Positions 1 to 6,188 are shown, counted from the stretch's first letter. The stretch is DNA of 7,013 bases from Rudanella sp. (GCA_026785985.1 JAJAYX010000261.1:1-7013); one strand, 5' to 3'. A program made the numbers and translations. The notes: generated from the sequence alone by a model not told the origin.

Positions 1-125
1 GTATCGATTGGGGAGAAAAAAGGATTGTGAGGGGTTTTTTTTTTGGTTTAAAACATACGCGGCGTGTGTGGACACTGGCGGGGGAATCGGATTACCTAAC
101 CAACACAACGAATGTACTTGTTCGT

Positions 126-581
126 TCACCCTTTTCGTAAATGGAGCGTGTTAATCAAAAGCCGGTTATGAGAGTCCTGCCGCATCAGCACATAGACCGA
201 AAATCGTTGACCACCCGTCTGATAAAGGCCAGTTACGTAGCGTAGCCGAGCCAAGCCACCCTGGTAAACATACTGAAAATTTTGGGGCGGATGTTTTTTA
301 AAAAAAGTACTTAAAATCAGTTCGGCATGTTTGGCCCGAACCTCCGCGAAATCGACTGCTTCGGTGTCAATAAATAACTCCAGTTGATCATCAAAATAGG
401 CTGCCAAATTTTGGGCACTACCCGAACGAAACGAAGATTTAATGACTTCATTTACAGACTTATCGGAAGTTGTCATAGTCAGATGCGAAGCCCAGATTGG
501 TACGGCTTCAAGTGGGGCTGTAATGCCCAGGCTCAGACACTGACAACTCATGATCATCAGAAATATTTTACTTGTTTTCAT
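126..581 (-). CDS. Exported DUF4783-family protein
   Basis: This is a 151-residue protein of unknown biochemical role. A hydrophobic N-terminus (residues 1-24, with MKTSK then IFLMIMSCQCLSLGIT) looks like a signal peptide, so it is probably periplasmic or surface-exposed. The mature part fits the DUF4783 pattern I know from Bacteroidota: a helix with FRSGSAQNLAAYFDD (51-65), then LELFID (68-72), then an AELILSTFFKKHPP helix-turn (86-99), then strands containing YQGG, RYVTG and a terminal LLINTLHLRKG. This layout resembles a small NTF2-like alpha+beta fold; the fold is inference. Length is typical of the family. It diverges from the phosphoribosyltransferase gene with about 110 bp between the starts. 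No Shine-Dalgarno sequence precedes the ATG, as is usual in this phylum. Family assignment is fairly secure; the function is unknown. Confidence 0.8.
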   Translation of the reverse strand: MKTSKIFLMIMSCQCLSLGITAPLEAVPIWASHLTMTTSDKSVNEVIKSSFRSGSAQNLAAYFDDQLELFIDTEAVDFAEVRAKHAELILSTFFKKHPPQNFQYVYQGGLARLRYVTGLYQTGGQRFSVYVLMRQDSHNRLLINTLHLRKG

Positions 582-691
582 ACGGATTGGCTATTTGTAG
601 TTGCTTTATAGTTGGCGAAAATTGTGCCAAACCCTGTGCCAGGCAATCAGAAAAGTAGCGAATTTTGTCTTTTCGTTTTATACGCCCCCAT

Positions 692-1195
692 ATGTCGTCG
701 CAACCAATTCTTTCCGCCGAACAACTTCGCCAAAAAATTCGGCGTATTGCCTTCCAGATTTATGAGAACAATTTTGATGAGCAGGCTGTGGTCCTGGCGG
801 GCATTGCGGGAGAAGGTTATGTGTTTGCCAAACGCCTTCACGACGAACTGAGGCAGATTGCCCCCTTCACTATAACCTTACTGAAAATCAGCCTGGATAA
901 GTCGAAGACTATTCAGTCACCCATTCAACTGGATATGTCGGCTACTGAGCTGACCGATAAGGTAGTGGTGGTTTTAGACGATGTGCTCTACACGGGCCGG
1001 ACGCTTGCTTTTTGTCTTCAACCTTTTTTGAATGTGCTGGTTCGAAAATTGCAGGTGGCAGTGCTCGTTGATCGCAACCACCCTCGCTACCCTGTTGCTG
1101 CCGATTATAAAGGCTACGAACTGTCAACCACCCTCACCGAACATGTCGAGGTGGTGTTGAGCGATCCAGAACGAGAAGGAATTTATTTGCGGTAA
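692..1195 (+). CDS. PyrR-like phosphoribosyltransferase
   Basis: A 167-residue type I phosphoribosyltransferase-fold protein, presumably cytoplasmic. The PRPP-binding motif is clear: a hydrophobic strand VVVVL followed by D96-D97-V-L-Y-T101-G102-R103-T104. Upstream, IVLAGI-like (VVLAGIAGEGY, 33-43) forms the first PRPP loop region. Downstream, VLVDRNH (124-130) and ADYKGYELSTTL (137-148) match the PyrR signature, where a 'VDR' strand and 'DYVG' segment follow the PRPP loop. PyrR proteins are uracil phosphoribosyltransferases and, in some bacteria, RNA-binding attenuators of pyr operons; Bacteroidota carry short single-gene relatives whose role is less certain. No pyr genes or leader RNA are seen here. 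An upstream in-frame TTG at 665 would add nine residues, but family proteins start close to the ATG at 692, so I chose that. The stop codon lies inside the downstream hairpin. Confidence 0.87.
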   Translation: MSSQPILSAEQLRQKIRRIAFQIYENNFDEQAVVLAGIAGEGYVFAKRLHDELRQIAPFTITLLKISLDKSKTIQSPIQLDMSATELTDKVVVVLDDVLYTGRTLAFCLQPFLNVLVRKLQVAVLVDRNHPRYPVAADYKGYELSTTLTEHVEVVLSDPEREGIYLR

Positions 1196-1247
1196 AGACC
1201 GCACCGCGACCCGGCAAAATCTTGCCGGTCTGTGGTGCGGTCTTTAC
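1192..1247. terminator. Bidirectional hairpin terminator holding both stop codons
   Basis: A 14-bp perfect outer stem pairs 1192-1205 (GTAAAGACCGCACC) with 1234-1247. A second 7-bp stem inside pairs 1211-1217 (CCGGCAA) with 1222-1228, closing a 4-base loop. The arms end in AAA on the left and TTT on the right, so it reads as a GC-rich stem followed by U residues in both directions, though the U tract is short. It lies exactly between the convergent phosphoribosyltransferase and decarboxylase-family genes. The TAA stop of one gene (1193-1195) base-pairs with the complement of the TAA stop of the other (1244-1246). Confidence 0.85.
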
Positions 1248-1897
1248 ACATATGTCGGCACCGGGAATGTCATGGTGAAATCCTGTACTGCGATGGTGCT
1301 TAAAATGATACCTTGCCGCAGGTCGGGGAAATAAACAGGGTCAATAACCACCTGACTAAGAGAGGCTAAACGTCCTTTTCCGGTGGCTTCGGGTTTGGTC
1401 AACAGCAGGTTACCCCGATTTTGCTGCATCACCTGGAAAGCAGGAAGCAGGCTGGTTGAGACCGGAAATCGGAAACTCCAGGGCTTCACCCGCGCCGAAA
1501 AAAATGGCCGACCCGCCCGGCTTACCTCGAACACCCGCGTTCCGTTGGGCAGGGTAGTGATGTTGAAATCAGCCAGTTCTTTCGGGATTCCCCAATTTTC
1601 GATGCCATTCCAGACGCTGTCACTACTTGATACATATATTTTCGAGATCGAGAATGTGGTTTGTCCGCCGAGCTTGAACACGCCCGGAATAAACAGCAAT
1701 TCCCGGTATGGCCCCACCCCCGATGTATGATAATCAACCAGCATGACCGTGCCAACATAACCCCGATAACCATCGCGTTGAAAATCAGCCAGGAAGCCAT
1801 GCCTGCGCACAAACGCTTCGGAGAAATGCACAATCATAACCACTCCATCGCCATGCAATGTCCAGGGAGCGGGGACTATTTTAATTTCAGGTTGCAT
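1244..1897 (-). CDS. Acetoacetate decarboxylase family protein
   Basis: A 217-residue protein of the acetoacetate decarboxylase (ADC) superfamily, which forms Schiff bases on a lysine to decarboxylate or condense keto acids. HTSGVGPYREL (57-67) aligns with the clostridial ADC segment carrying Glu76 (here E66), and ENWGIPKELADF (100-111) aligns with the segment carrying the Schiff-base Lys115 (here K106). The next residue, Lys116 in true ADC, which lowers the pKa of Lys115, is E107 here. I see no clear counterpart of ADC Arg29. Classical acetoacetate decarboxylation is therefore uncertain; 'PKEL' occurs in many uncharacterised superfamily members, and other members are known with aldolase/dehydratase-type chemistry. 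No signal peptide, so cytoplasmic. The start at 1897 keeps the N-terminal strand that aligns with ADC. It diverges from the broken barrel gene with 78 bp between. The substrate is unknown. Confidence 0.85.
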   Translation of the reverse strand: MQPEIKIVPAPWTLHGDGVVMIVHFSEAFVRRHGFLADFQRDGYRGYVGTVMLVDYHTSGVGPYRELLFIPGVFKLGGQTTFSISKIYVSSSDSVWNGIENWGIPKELADFNITTLPNGTRVFEVSRAGRPFFSARVKPWSFRFPVSTSLLPAFQVMQQNRGNLLLTKPEATGKGRLASLSQVVIDPVYFPDLRQGIILSTIAVQDFTMTFPVPTYV

Positions 1898-1925
1898 AGC
1901 TTCAGAATTGGTGGTTTCGTTCGCC

Positions 1926-1957
1926 GAAACCTATTGCGTCATAATGAGTTATAACAA
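1926..1957 (-). promoter_or_regulatory. Candidate Bacteroidota-type promoter for the decarboxylase-family gene
   Basis: Read on the minus strand, TTG (1957-1955) is followed after 21 bases by TAGGTTTC (1933-1926). The Bacteroidota sigma-ABfr consensus is a -33 TTTG/TTG and a -7 TAnnTTTG, spaced about 19-21 bases; here only the last base of the -7 element differs. Transcription would start around 1920, leaving a leader of roughly 20-25 bases before the ATG at 1897. Short motifs like this arise by chance, so this is a candidate only. Confidence 0.35.
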
Positions 1958-1975
1958 GGTTACTCAACACACGAT

Positions 1976-2671
1976 ATGCGGGCTTTGCTTTTGTTCTTAC
2001 TAGGGGCCACTATTGGCTTATCCGGTCGCGGGCAGTCTCTTCCAGCCGCTGAAGCCGACACCTTGAAGCCCGATGAGAATGAACACCCCAATAAAGCCAA
2101 ATTTATTCCCGAAACTGATCAGCGGTTCTTCTTTTTCAAGAACCCAGCTACCAACGAACGGGCGCGCACCAATGTTTGGGGCGCCCGAATTGGTTTTTTA
2201 TTGCCCAGTAATGTGAAGGTAGGGGTTGGGTATTACTTCACCAACCAGCGGTCGGGTGGACAGTGGGATGGGTTGAATATCCGCAACCGCCGATTGTCTT
2301 ACGGCACCGTTTATGTGGAACCGTATTTCTTTCGGAAGAAGTACTGGGAACTAAGTGCCCCTTTTGAAGCTGGCTTCGGACGAGTTCGCTAAGACCTGGA
2401 GAACGGACAGGAAACTCAGCAGGAAATTCGCCGACTATGGGCCGTACCATTAGGTGCAGGGGTTTCTTTTTCGCTCAAATTCCCAGCACTGGGTCGTTTC
2501 AAACCCACACGCTGGTTTGGTCTCAATTTCATGACAGGCTATCGGCTGACACTTCAAGGCCGGGTGCCTAGTAACCCCAGCACCTTCAATGGCTTATATT
2601 ATTCGGTTAGCCCAACCATTTTCTTAGACAGGGTCTACGAAGACTACAAAGCCTGGAAAGGGAGCAAGTAA
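1976..2671 (+). pseudogene. Outer-membrane beta-barrel-like protein with one in-frame stop
   Basis: The ATG at 1976 opens a frame with a signal peptide (MRALLLFLLGATIGLSGRGQS) and strand-like segments such as NVWGARIGFLL, VKVGVGYYFT and YGTVYVEPYFF, typical of a small beta-barrel. The frame ends at TAA 2390-2392 after 138 residues, in the middle of a strand (FEAGFGRVR). The same frame then continues open for 92 more codons to TAA 2669-2671, with equally barrel-like content: LWAVPLGAGVSFSLKF, RWFGLNFMTGYRLTLQG, YYSVSPTIFLDRVYEDY. Removing the single stop gives a coherent 231-codon gene, so this is one gene broken by a point mutation (Tyr TAT/TAC or Gln CAA to TAA are the one-step origins), a sequencing error, or a read-through case. 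I do not recognise the specific family. Its end directly abuts the convergent hydrolase gene. Confidence 0.8.
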
Positions 2672-3586
2672 TTACCACCATTTTTCATACCCCGCCACTG
2701 GTTTCCAATCCGCTTTTGGCTCGAAATGTTTCCATAACAAGGCTCCCACGTTGCGGAGTAGTGTGAACCCTTCGTTGGTGCGTTCCCAGCTTTCATCGGT
2801 CTGGTTTTTGGTCATCAGGCAATACACATACTCCCCACGGGGCGCGTGAACCAGCACCACCTCTGAGCGGGAACGGTTTACCGCTCCATTTTTGCAAGCC
2901 ACTTTCACGTTGGGCGGCAATTGCGACAGCCCATCCCCATCCCAATATTGGCGACAGAGATTGCGATACATCCGGTCGCTGGCATCGGGCGAAACCGCTT
3001 TACCCGCCTGGATGTAGACCAATAACTCGGCTAGTTCGCGGGGGGTAGTTTGTCCCCATCCGTATTGTTTCTGGAAATCCTTACGCCCCGGCGTGCGCGA
3101 GTTGACCCGCGTTTGGGTGAACCCATTCTGATCCAGCCAGTTATTAATCGCTATGCCACCCCCGGCCATTGCCTGACACCACAAACTACCGGTATTGTCG
3201 GAAGTGGTTTCCATGAGCATAACTACTTCAGACAGGGGGATTTTAGCCCCGTCGCGGAGTTGCCCCACTATTCCATCGTCGTAATGCAGCGAATCTTTAT
3301 AGATCAGCTCCTGCCCGTATTTCAGTTCGCCCCGGCTGATTTTGTCGAACAGCCCGCATTGAATCGGAACTTTAATGGTGCTGGCCGTGGGAAACAGCGT
3401 GTCGGCGTTGATGGCGACCGTTTGGCCGGTGCGGAGGTTGCGCACATACACACCCACCTCGCCCCGGAATCCTGCCAGCAGAACACGGAGATCACGCTCA
3501 AGGGTTTTGTCGGGACGGGCCGTTTTCTGGGCGGGTGTCAGGCTGGGCAACAAAAGGATAAAACAAAGGGCAATGGCTTTTCTCAT
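2672..3586 (-). CDS. Secreted class A beta-lactamase-related serine hydrolase
   Basis: A 304-residue protein with a signal peptide (MRKAIALCFILLLPSLTPAQ), hence periplasmic. It has the penicillin-recognising serine hydrolase fold in order: S69-T-I-K72 (nucleophile and lysine of SxxK), S129-D130-N131 (SDN loop), and K232-N233-G234 where class A enzymes have KTG/KSG. Between roughly 155 and 183, where class A beta-lactamases carry the omega-loop Glu166 (ExxLN), there is no glutamate; the segment reads VNSRTPGRKDF...GWGQTTPREL, with TTP retained. Loss of the deacylating Glu argues against efficient beta-lactam hydrolysis. Likely roles are a peptidoglycan- or ester-acting hydrolase or an acyl-enzyme-forming penicillin-binding-like protein; the substrate is unknown. 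On the minus strand TATCTTTC (3613-3606) upstream weakly resembles a Bacteroidota -7 element. Its stop abuts the broken barrel gene, and its start lies 36 bp from the divergent lipoprotein gene. Confidence 0.87.
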   Translation of the reverse strand: MRKAIALCFILLLPSLTPAQKTARPDKTLERDLRVLLAGFRGEVGVYVRNLRTGQTVAINADTLFPTASTIKVPIQCGLFDKISRGELKYGQELIYKDSLHYDDGIVGQLRDGAKIPLSEVVMLMETTSDNTGSLWCQAMAGGGIAINNWLDQNGFTQTRVNSRTPGRKDFQKQYGWGQTTPRELAELLVYIQAGKAVSPDASDRMYRNLCRQYWDGDGLSQLPPNVKVACKNGAVNRSRSEVVLVHAPRGEYVYCLMTKNQTDESWERTNEGFTLLRNVGALLWKHFEPKADWKPVAGYEKWW

Positions 3587-3622
3587 GGATTTGTGTTAAT
3601 TGCCCGAAAGATACTCGTTCTC

Positions 3623-4516
3623 ATGTTTCTGCCTGTTTCCCTACGCCCGATTTTTCGCTGTTTTGCCCTTTTTACGCTCGCTTCGGTGCTGTTTGTAGCC
3701 TGTCAGCCAAATAAGAAAAAAGAGCAAACCGATGAGTCTTCGTTGCCCAACGCGCCAATCCCCTACGATTTGGCTAACCCGACCGAACGCTTCAGCCTGC
3801 CCAAAGACCTCCGCGAAGTGTCGGGCCTGAGCTATTACAAACCCGGTCGGCTGGCGATGGTGCAGGACGAGCTGGCCGTGGTATTTATCTACGACCTTGC
3901 GACCAAAACTGTGGTTGACGAACACGTTTTTGGCCGCAAGGGTGATTATGAAGGAGTTGAGTTCGTGAATGGCGAATTGTATATGCTCCGCTCCGATGGT
4001 GAACTGTTCCATTTTGAACCCACCGACGGCATTAAAATCCTGAATGGTGGAGCAGAGATCCATCGTACCAAAATTGAACTGCCCGGCAAAAACGATGTAG
4101 AGGGCCTCGGCTACGACCCCAAACTAAATGCCCTGTTGCTGGCCACCAAAGACCCCGCCACCGGCAATCCCGACAAGCCCATTTATTTCTACGACCTCAA
4201 ACGGTCGGTTCTCTGGCGCGGTCCGGTTCTGACGCAGGCTGTTTTGGCCGATATGGCGGGTAACAAACCCACCGAAGAGGTGAAGCCCTCCGGCCTGGCT
4301 GTGCATCCCAAAACGGGTGATTATTATGTGCTGTCGGCCAATGCCCACCGGCTCGTGGTGATGAACCGCAACGGCAAAACGCTCTCCTCAGTGGCTCTCG
4401 ACCCCAAGTTGCTCCGACAACCCGAAGGCATCTGTTTCGCGCCCGACGGAACCTTGTTCATTGCCAGCGAAGGCGACGGTAAAAAGGGGTATTTGCTACA
4501 ATTTGCGGAGAAATGA
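3623..4516 (+). CDS. SdiA-regulated-family beta-propeller lipoprotein
   Basis: A 297-residue predicted lipoprotein. Residues 1-26 are a hydrophobic export signal ending in L-F-V-A followed by C27, a lipobox; KKK soon after may influence sorting. The rest looks like a beta-propeller: five copies of a similar turn recur, VSGL (66-69), YEGV (109-112), VEGL (159-162), PSGL (222-225) and PEGI (267-270), each near a strand such as YVLSAN or LFIASEGDG. LPKDLREVSGLSYY, VQDE and GDYEGVEF match the SdiA-regulated domain family (named after an Enterobacteria gene; no SdiA link is implied here). Such propellers may bind ligands or have phytase/esterase-like activities; the function is unknown. The frame is open 191 codons further upstream, but that part is antisense to the hydrolase gene, and only the ATG at 3623 gives a lipoprotein signal. 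Confidence 0.85.
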   Translation: MFLPVSLRPIFRCFALFTLASVLFVACQPNKKKEQTDESSLPNAPIPYDLANPTERFSLPKDLREVSGLSYYKPGRLAMVQDELAVVFIYDLATKTVVDEHVFGRKGDYEGVEFVNGELYMLRSDGELFHFEPTDGIKILNGGAEIHRTKIELPGKNDVEGLGYDPKLNALLLATKDPATGNPDKPIYFYDLKRSVLWRGPVLTQAVLADMAGNKPTEEVKPSGLAVHPKTGDYYVLSANAHRLVVMNRNGKTLSSVALDPKLLRQPEGICFAPDGTLFIASEGDGKKGYLLQFAEK

Positions 4517-4557
4517 ATGCAAGCAAGAGAGTTTTTTGAGGAAACAGGATTAGGGCT

Positions 4558-5007
4558 TTATCCTTCCAATACTTTCATCAGTTTCCGGTGCGATAGCCGG
4601 AAACCTGTTTGTTCATAAAAGCGGATAGTGTCGGTTCGGCGCTGGTTGGTTGTTACTTCGAGGTTTACGAAGCCCTCGCTCCGGGCCATGTTTTCCAGGT
4701 ACGCAACCAGTTGATGACCAATGCGCTGGTTGCGGTTTTCGGGTCGAACATATAATTCCTGAATCTCGCCAACGCGGCCCGTGTGGTGTAACAGATATTG
4801 AATGTGACAACTGACAAAGCCTACCACTTCGCCGTTTTGCTCGGCCACGCGATACCGAACGCAGGAGTCGGTCAGGTTGCGCCTGAATATGGCCCGGAAT
4901 GCGGTGTTGTCCAAGACCATTTCTTCTAGATCACACAAAAAGCTGTAGATCGTTTGGTAGTCGTCGGCAGTGGCAGGCCGGATGTTGAGGAAGTCAATTG
5001 GTCGCAT
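4558..5007 (-). CDS. GNAT N-acetyltransferase, PhnO-like (possible aminoalkylphosphonate N-acetyltransferase)
   Basis: A 149-residue GNAT-fold acetyltransferase, cytoplasmic. It starts IRPATADD (9-16) and follows remembered E. coli PhnO along its length: an FR..F..NL.D...RY pattern (37-52), NGEVVGFVSCHIQYLLHH (58-75), GEIQELYVRPENR (80-92), the acetyl-CoA pyrophosphate loop around Q94-R-I-G97-H-Q99, then LEVTTNQRR.D..RFY (116-131) and a GFRLSHRKLMK end. The last residue of the usual Q/RxxGxG/A loop is Q rather than G/A; PhnO itself deviates at the same position. PhnO acetylates aminoalkylphosphonates, and related enzymes acetylate other small amines. No phosphonate genes are nearby, so the substrate is open. 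It converges on the lipoprotein gene with 41 bp between and no clear hairpin. Its upstream region (5008-5085) is AT-rich and borders a gene remnant. Confidence 0.85.
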   Translation of the reverse strand: MRPIDFLNIRPATADDYQTIYSFLCDLEEMVLDNTAFRAIFRRNLTDSCVRYRVAEQNGEVVGFVSCHIQYLLHHTGRVGEIQELYVRPENRNQRIGHQLVAYLENMARSEGFVNLEVTTNQRRTDTIRFYEQTGFRLSHRKLMKVLEG

Positions 5008-5086
5008 GGAGTGTAAGATCGTGGTTTTACTAAAATAGTTAAATTATATATTCCATAAATGCAATAGAACACGTTGGGTTCGCATA

Positions 5087-5809
5087 TTCGTGTGTACCCT
5101 ATTTACCTATCCGTCGGCCCCGCTGTTTTTGTTGTGTAATCCAATCCTGCTGAAAGGCATGATAGACCCATTTTCGAGTATTCCGAAAGTGGCCGCTGGA
5201 CAAAACCTTTTGCGGCTCATGATGTGGGTACGTATCCGGTGGCTAACGGGCAAACCTATGGCGGGGATATGCCGGTGGAAGAATGCGGTAACATGCTGAT
5301 TCTGACGGCGGCCATTGCCGCTGTTGACGCTAATGCAACCTTTGCCCGCACCCATTGGCCCGTGCTGACAACCTGGGTTCACTACCTGAAGGAACATGGC
5401 TTTGATCCTGAAAATCAGCTTTGTACCGACGATTTTGCAGGGCACCTGGCCCGCAACACCAACCTGTCGGTAAAGGCCATTATGGGAATAGCCAGCTGTG
5501 GTCACCTGGCAGGCCAACTGGGCGACCAAAAAACCGAGGCTGAATACCAGCCCGCGAACCAGCCCGCAAGCGGATGGTAATGGCTGACAAGGGCGACCGT
5601 GGCGACGGACCGCATTACGCGCTCTTGCCGACCAGCCATCTCAGTTCGATGCGTTTGTGGAACCGATTCTGAAATTCGCCAACGAAAGCCCTGACCGCAT
5701 TTCTCTCTCCGACTCGCACGAAACCACCAACGGTCGGCATGTCGGGTTCCGTGCCCGTTCGGTGGTTGGGGGGTATTTTATTAAAATGCTGGAGAAGAAG
5801 TTGGAGTAA
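5087..5809 (+). pseudogene. Decayed DUF4965/glutaminase-family gene remnant
   Basis: Homology to the secreted DUF4965/DUF1793 (glutaminase GtaA-like) family is spread over three frames. Frame from 5090: [23 protein letters not shown] 1-base deletion near 5170 shifts to [37 protein letters not shown] (to about 5547), [11 protein letters not shown] and [20 protein letters not shown]. Near 5548 the frame shifts again to [16 protein letters not shown] (to about 5597). From about 5601 the reading is TALRALADQPSQFDAFVEP, ILKFANESPDRISLSD and GFRARSVVGGYFIKML, ending at TAA 5807-5809. By memory some 65-75 residues are missing between MADKGD and the ALADQ segment. The 5' half or more of a normal gene, including the signal peptide, is absent: only the GNAT gene's upstream DNA lies before it. 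It cannot encode the enzyme. The left boundary is approximate. Assignment rests on remembered family motifs, which match strongly. Confidence 0.87.
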
Positions 5810-5810
5810 A

Positions 5811-6188
5811 CTACTCCTCAAACGCCAAACTTTTCAGCGCATCGAGTGCAATATAGTGCAAAGCCCGCTCGTGCGTACACGAGAGCAATACGGGCGGAGC
5901 CATGCCAGCGTCGTGTGGTTACTGCCAGCGAAGGGCACACAAGCACCACCGGTCGCCGGGTTTGAGGCCCGGAAACTGATATTCGGGCGGTCCGTCGATA
6001 CTGCGGGGTGTAGAAAGATCGTTACCCCGTGAGCGGGTGAAGTTCAGAAACGATTCGGTCATGATGGCGCATACCACGTGCCGACCCTGATCCTGATTGT
6101 CGGTGCGGCAAAAACCATCGCGGTAAAAGCCGGTCATGGGGCTGGTGCAGCAGCAGGTGAGTGAGCCACCAAGCACGTTTTTAGGCAT
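5811..6188 (-). pseudogene. DUF2237-family gene interrupted by an in-frame stop
   Basis: From ATG 6188 the frame encodes MPKNVLGGSL, then PMTGFYRDGFCRTD (17-30), HVVCAIMTESFL (37-48), GNDLSTP (55-61) and FPGLKPGDRWCLCALRWQ (72-89), a near-canonical DUF2237 protein (about 120-130 residues, conserved Cys and Trp, function unknown). A TAA at 5921-5919 stops it at codon 90. The same frame then continues with PHDAGMAPPVLLSCTHERAL and HYIALDALKSLAFEE to TAG 5813-5811; this is the normal DUF2237 C-terminus (AGVAPPV...THE.AL...LE.LK). The gene is thus complete apart from one nonsense codon, giving 124 sense codons in all. Relative to what I remember, the segment SIDGPPEY (63-70) also looks a few residues longer than usual. 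Whether the 89-residue product is functional is unknown; it keeps the central motif. The end lies one base from the glutaminase-family remnant. Confidence 0.85.

Noticed and set aside
35..69. T10 tract (35-44) and a 7-bp hairpin with 3-base loop (53-69) downstream of the DUF4783 gene
   Set aside because: On the minus strand the stem has a C-A mismatch and is followed by only four T residues, while the T10 tract is on the opposite strand. Too weak to call a terminator; no gene is supported in 1-125.
665..691. TTG start nine codons upstream in the phosphoribosyltransferase
   Set aside because: The ATG at 692 gives the usual family N-terminus; the extra residues have no family counterpart.
384..851. 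Plus-strand open frames of 75 and 79 codons around the DUF4783 and phosphoribosyltransferase starts
   Set aside because: They are shadows of the two real genes and have no recognisable protein pattern.
3050..3622. 191-codon 5' extension of the propeller lipoprotein frame
   Set aside because: It is entirely antisense to the serine hydrolase, whose motifs are clear, and it would bury the lipoprotein signal in the middle of a protein.
5107..5529. 140-codon minus-strand frame across the gene remnant
   Set aside because: It is antisense to segments with clear DUF4965/DUF1793 motifs and itself shows no known pattern.
5739..6032. 97-codon plus-strand frame
   Set aside because: It overlaps the end of the remnant and is antisense to the DUF2237 gene; no independent support.
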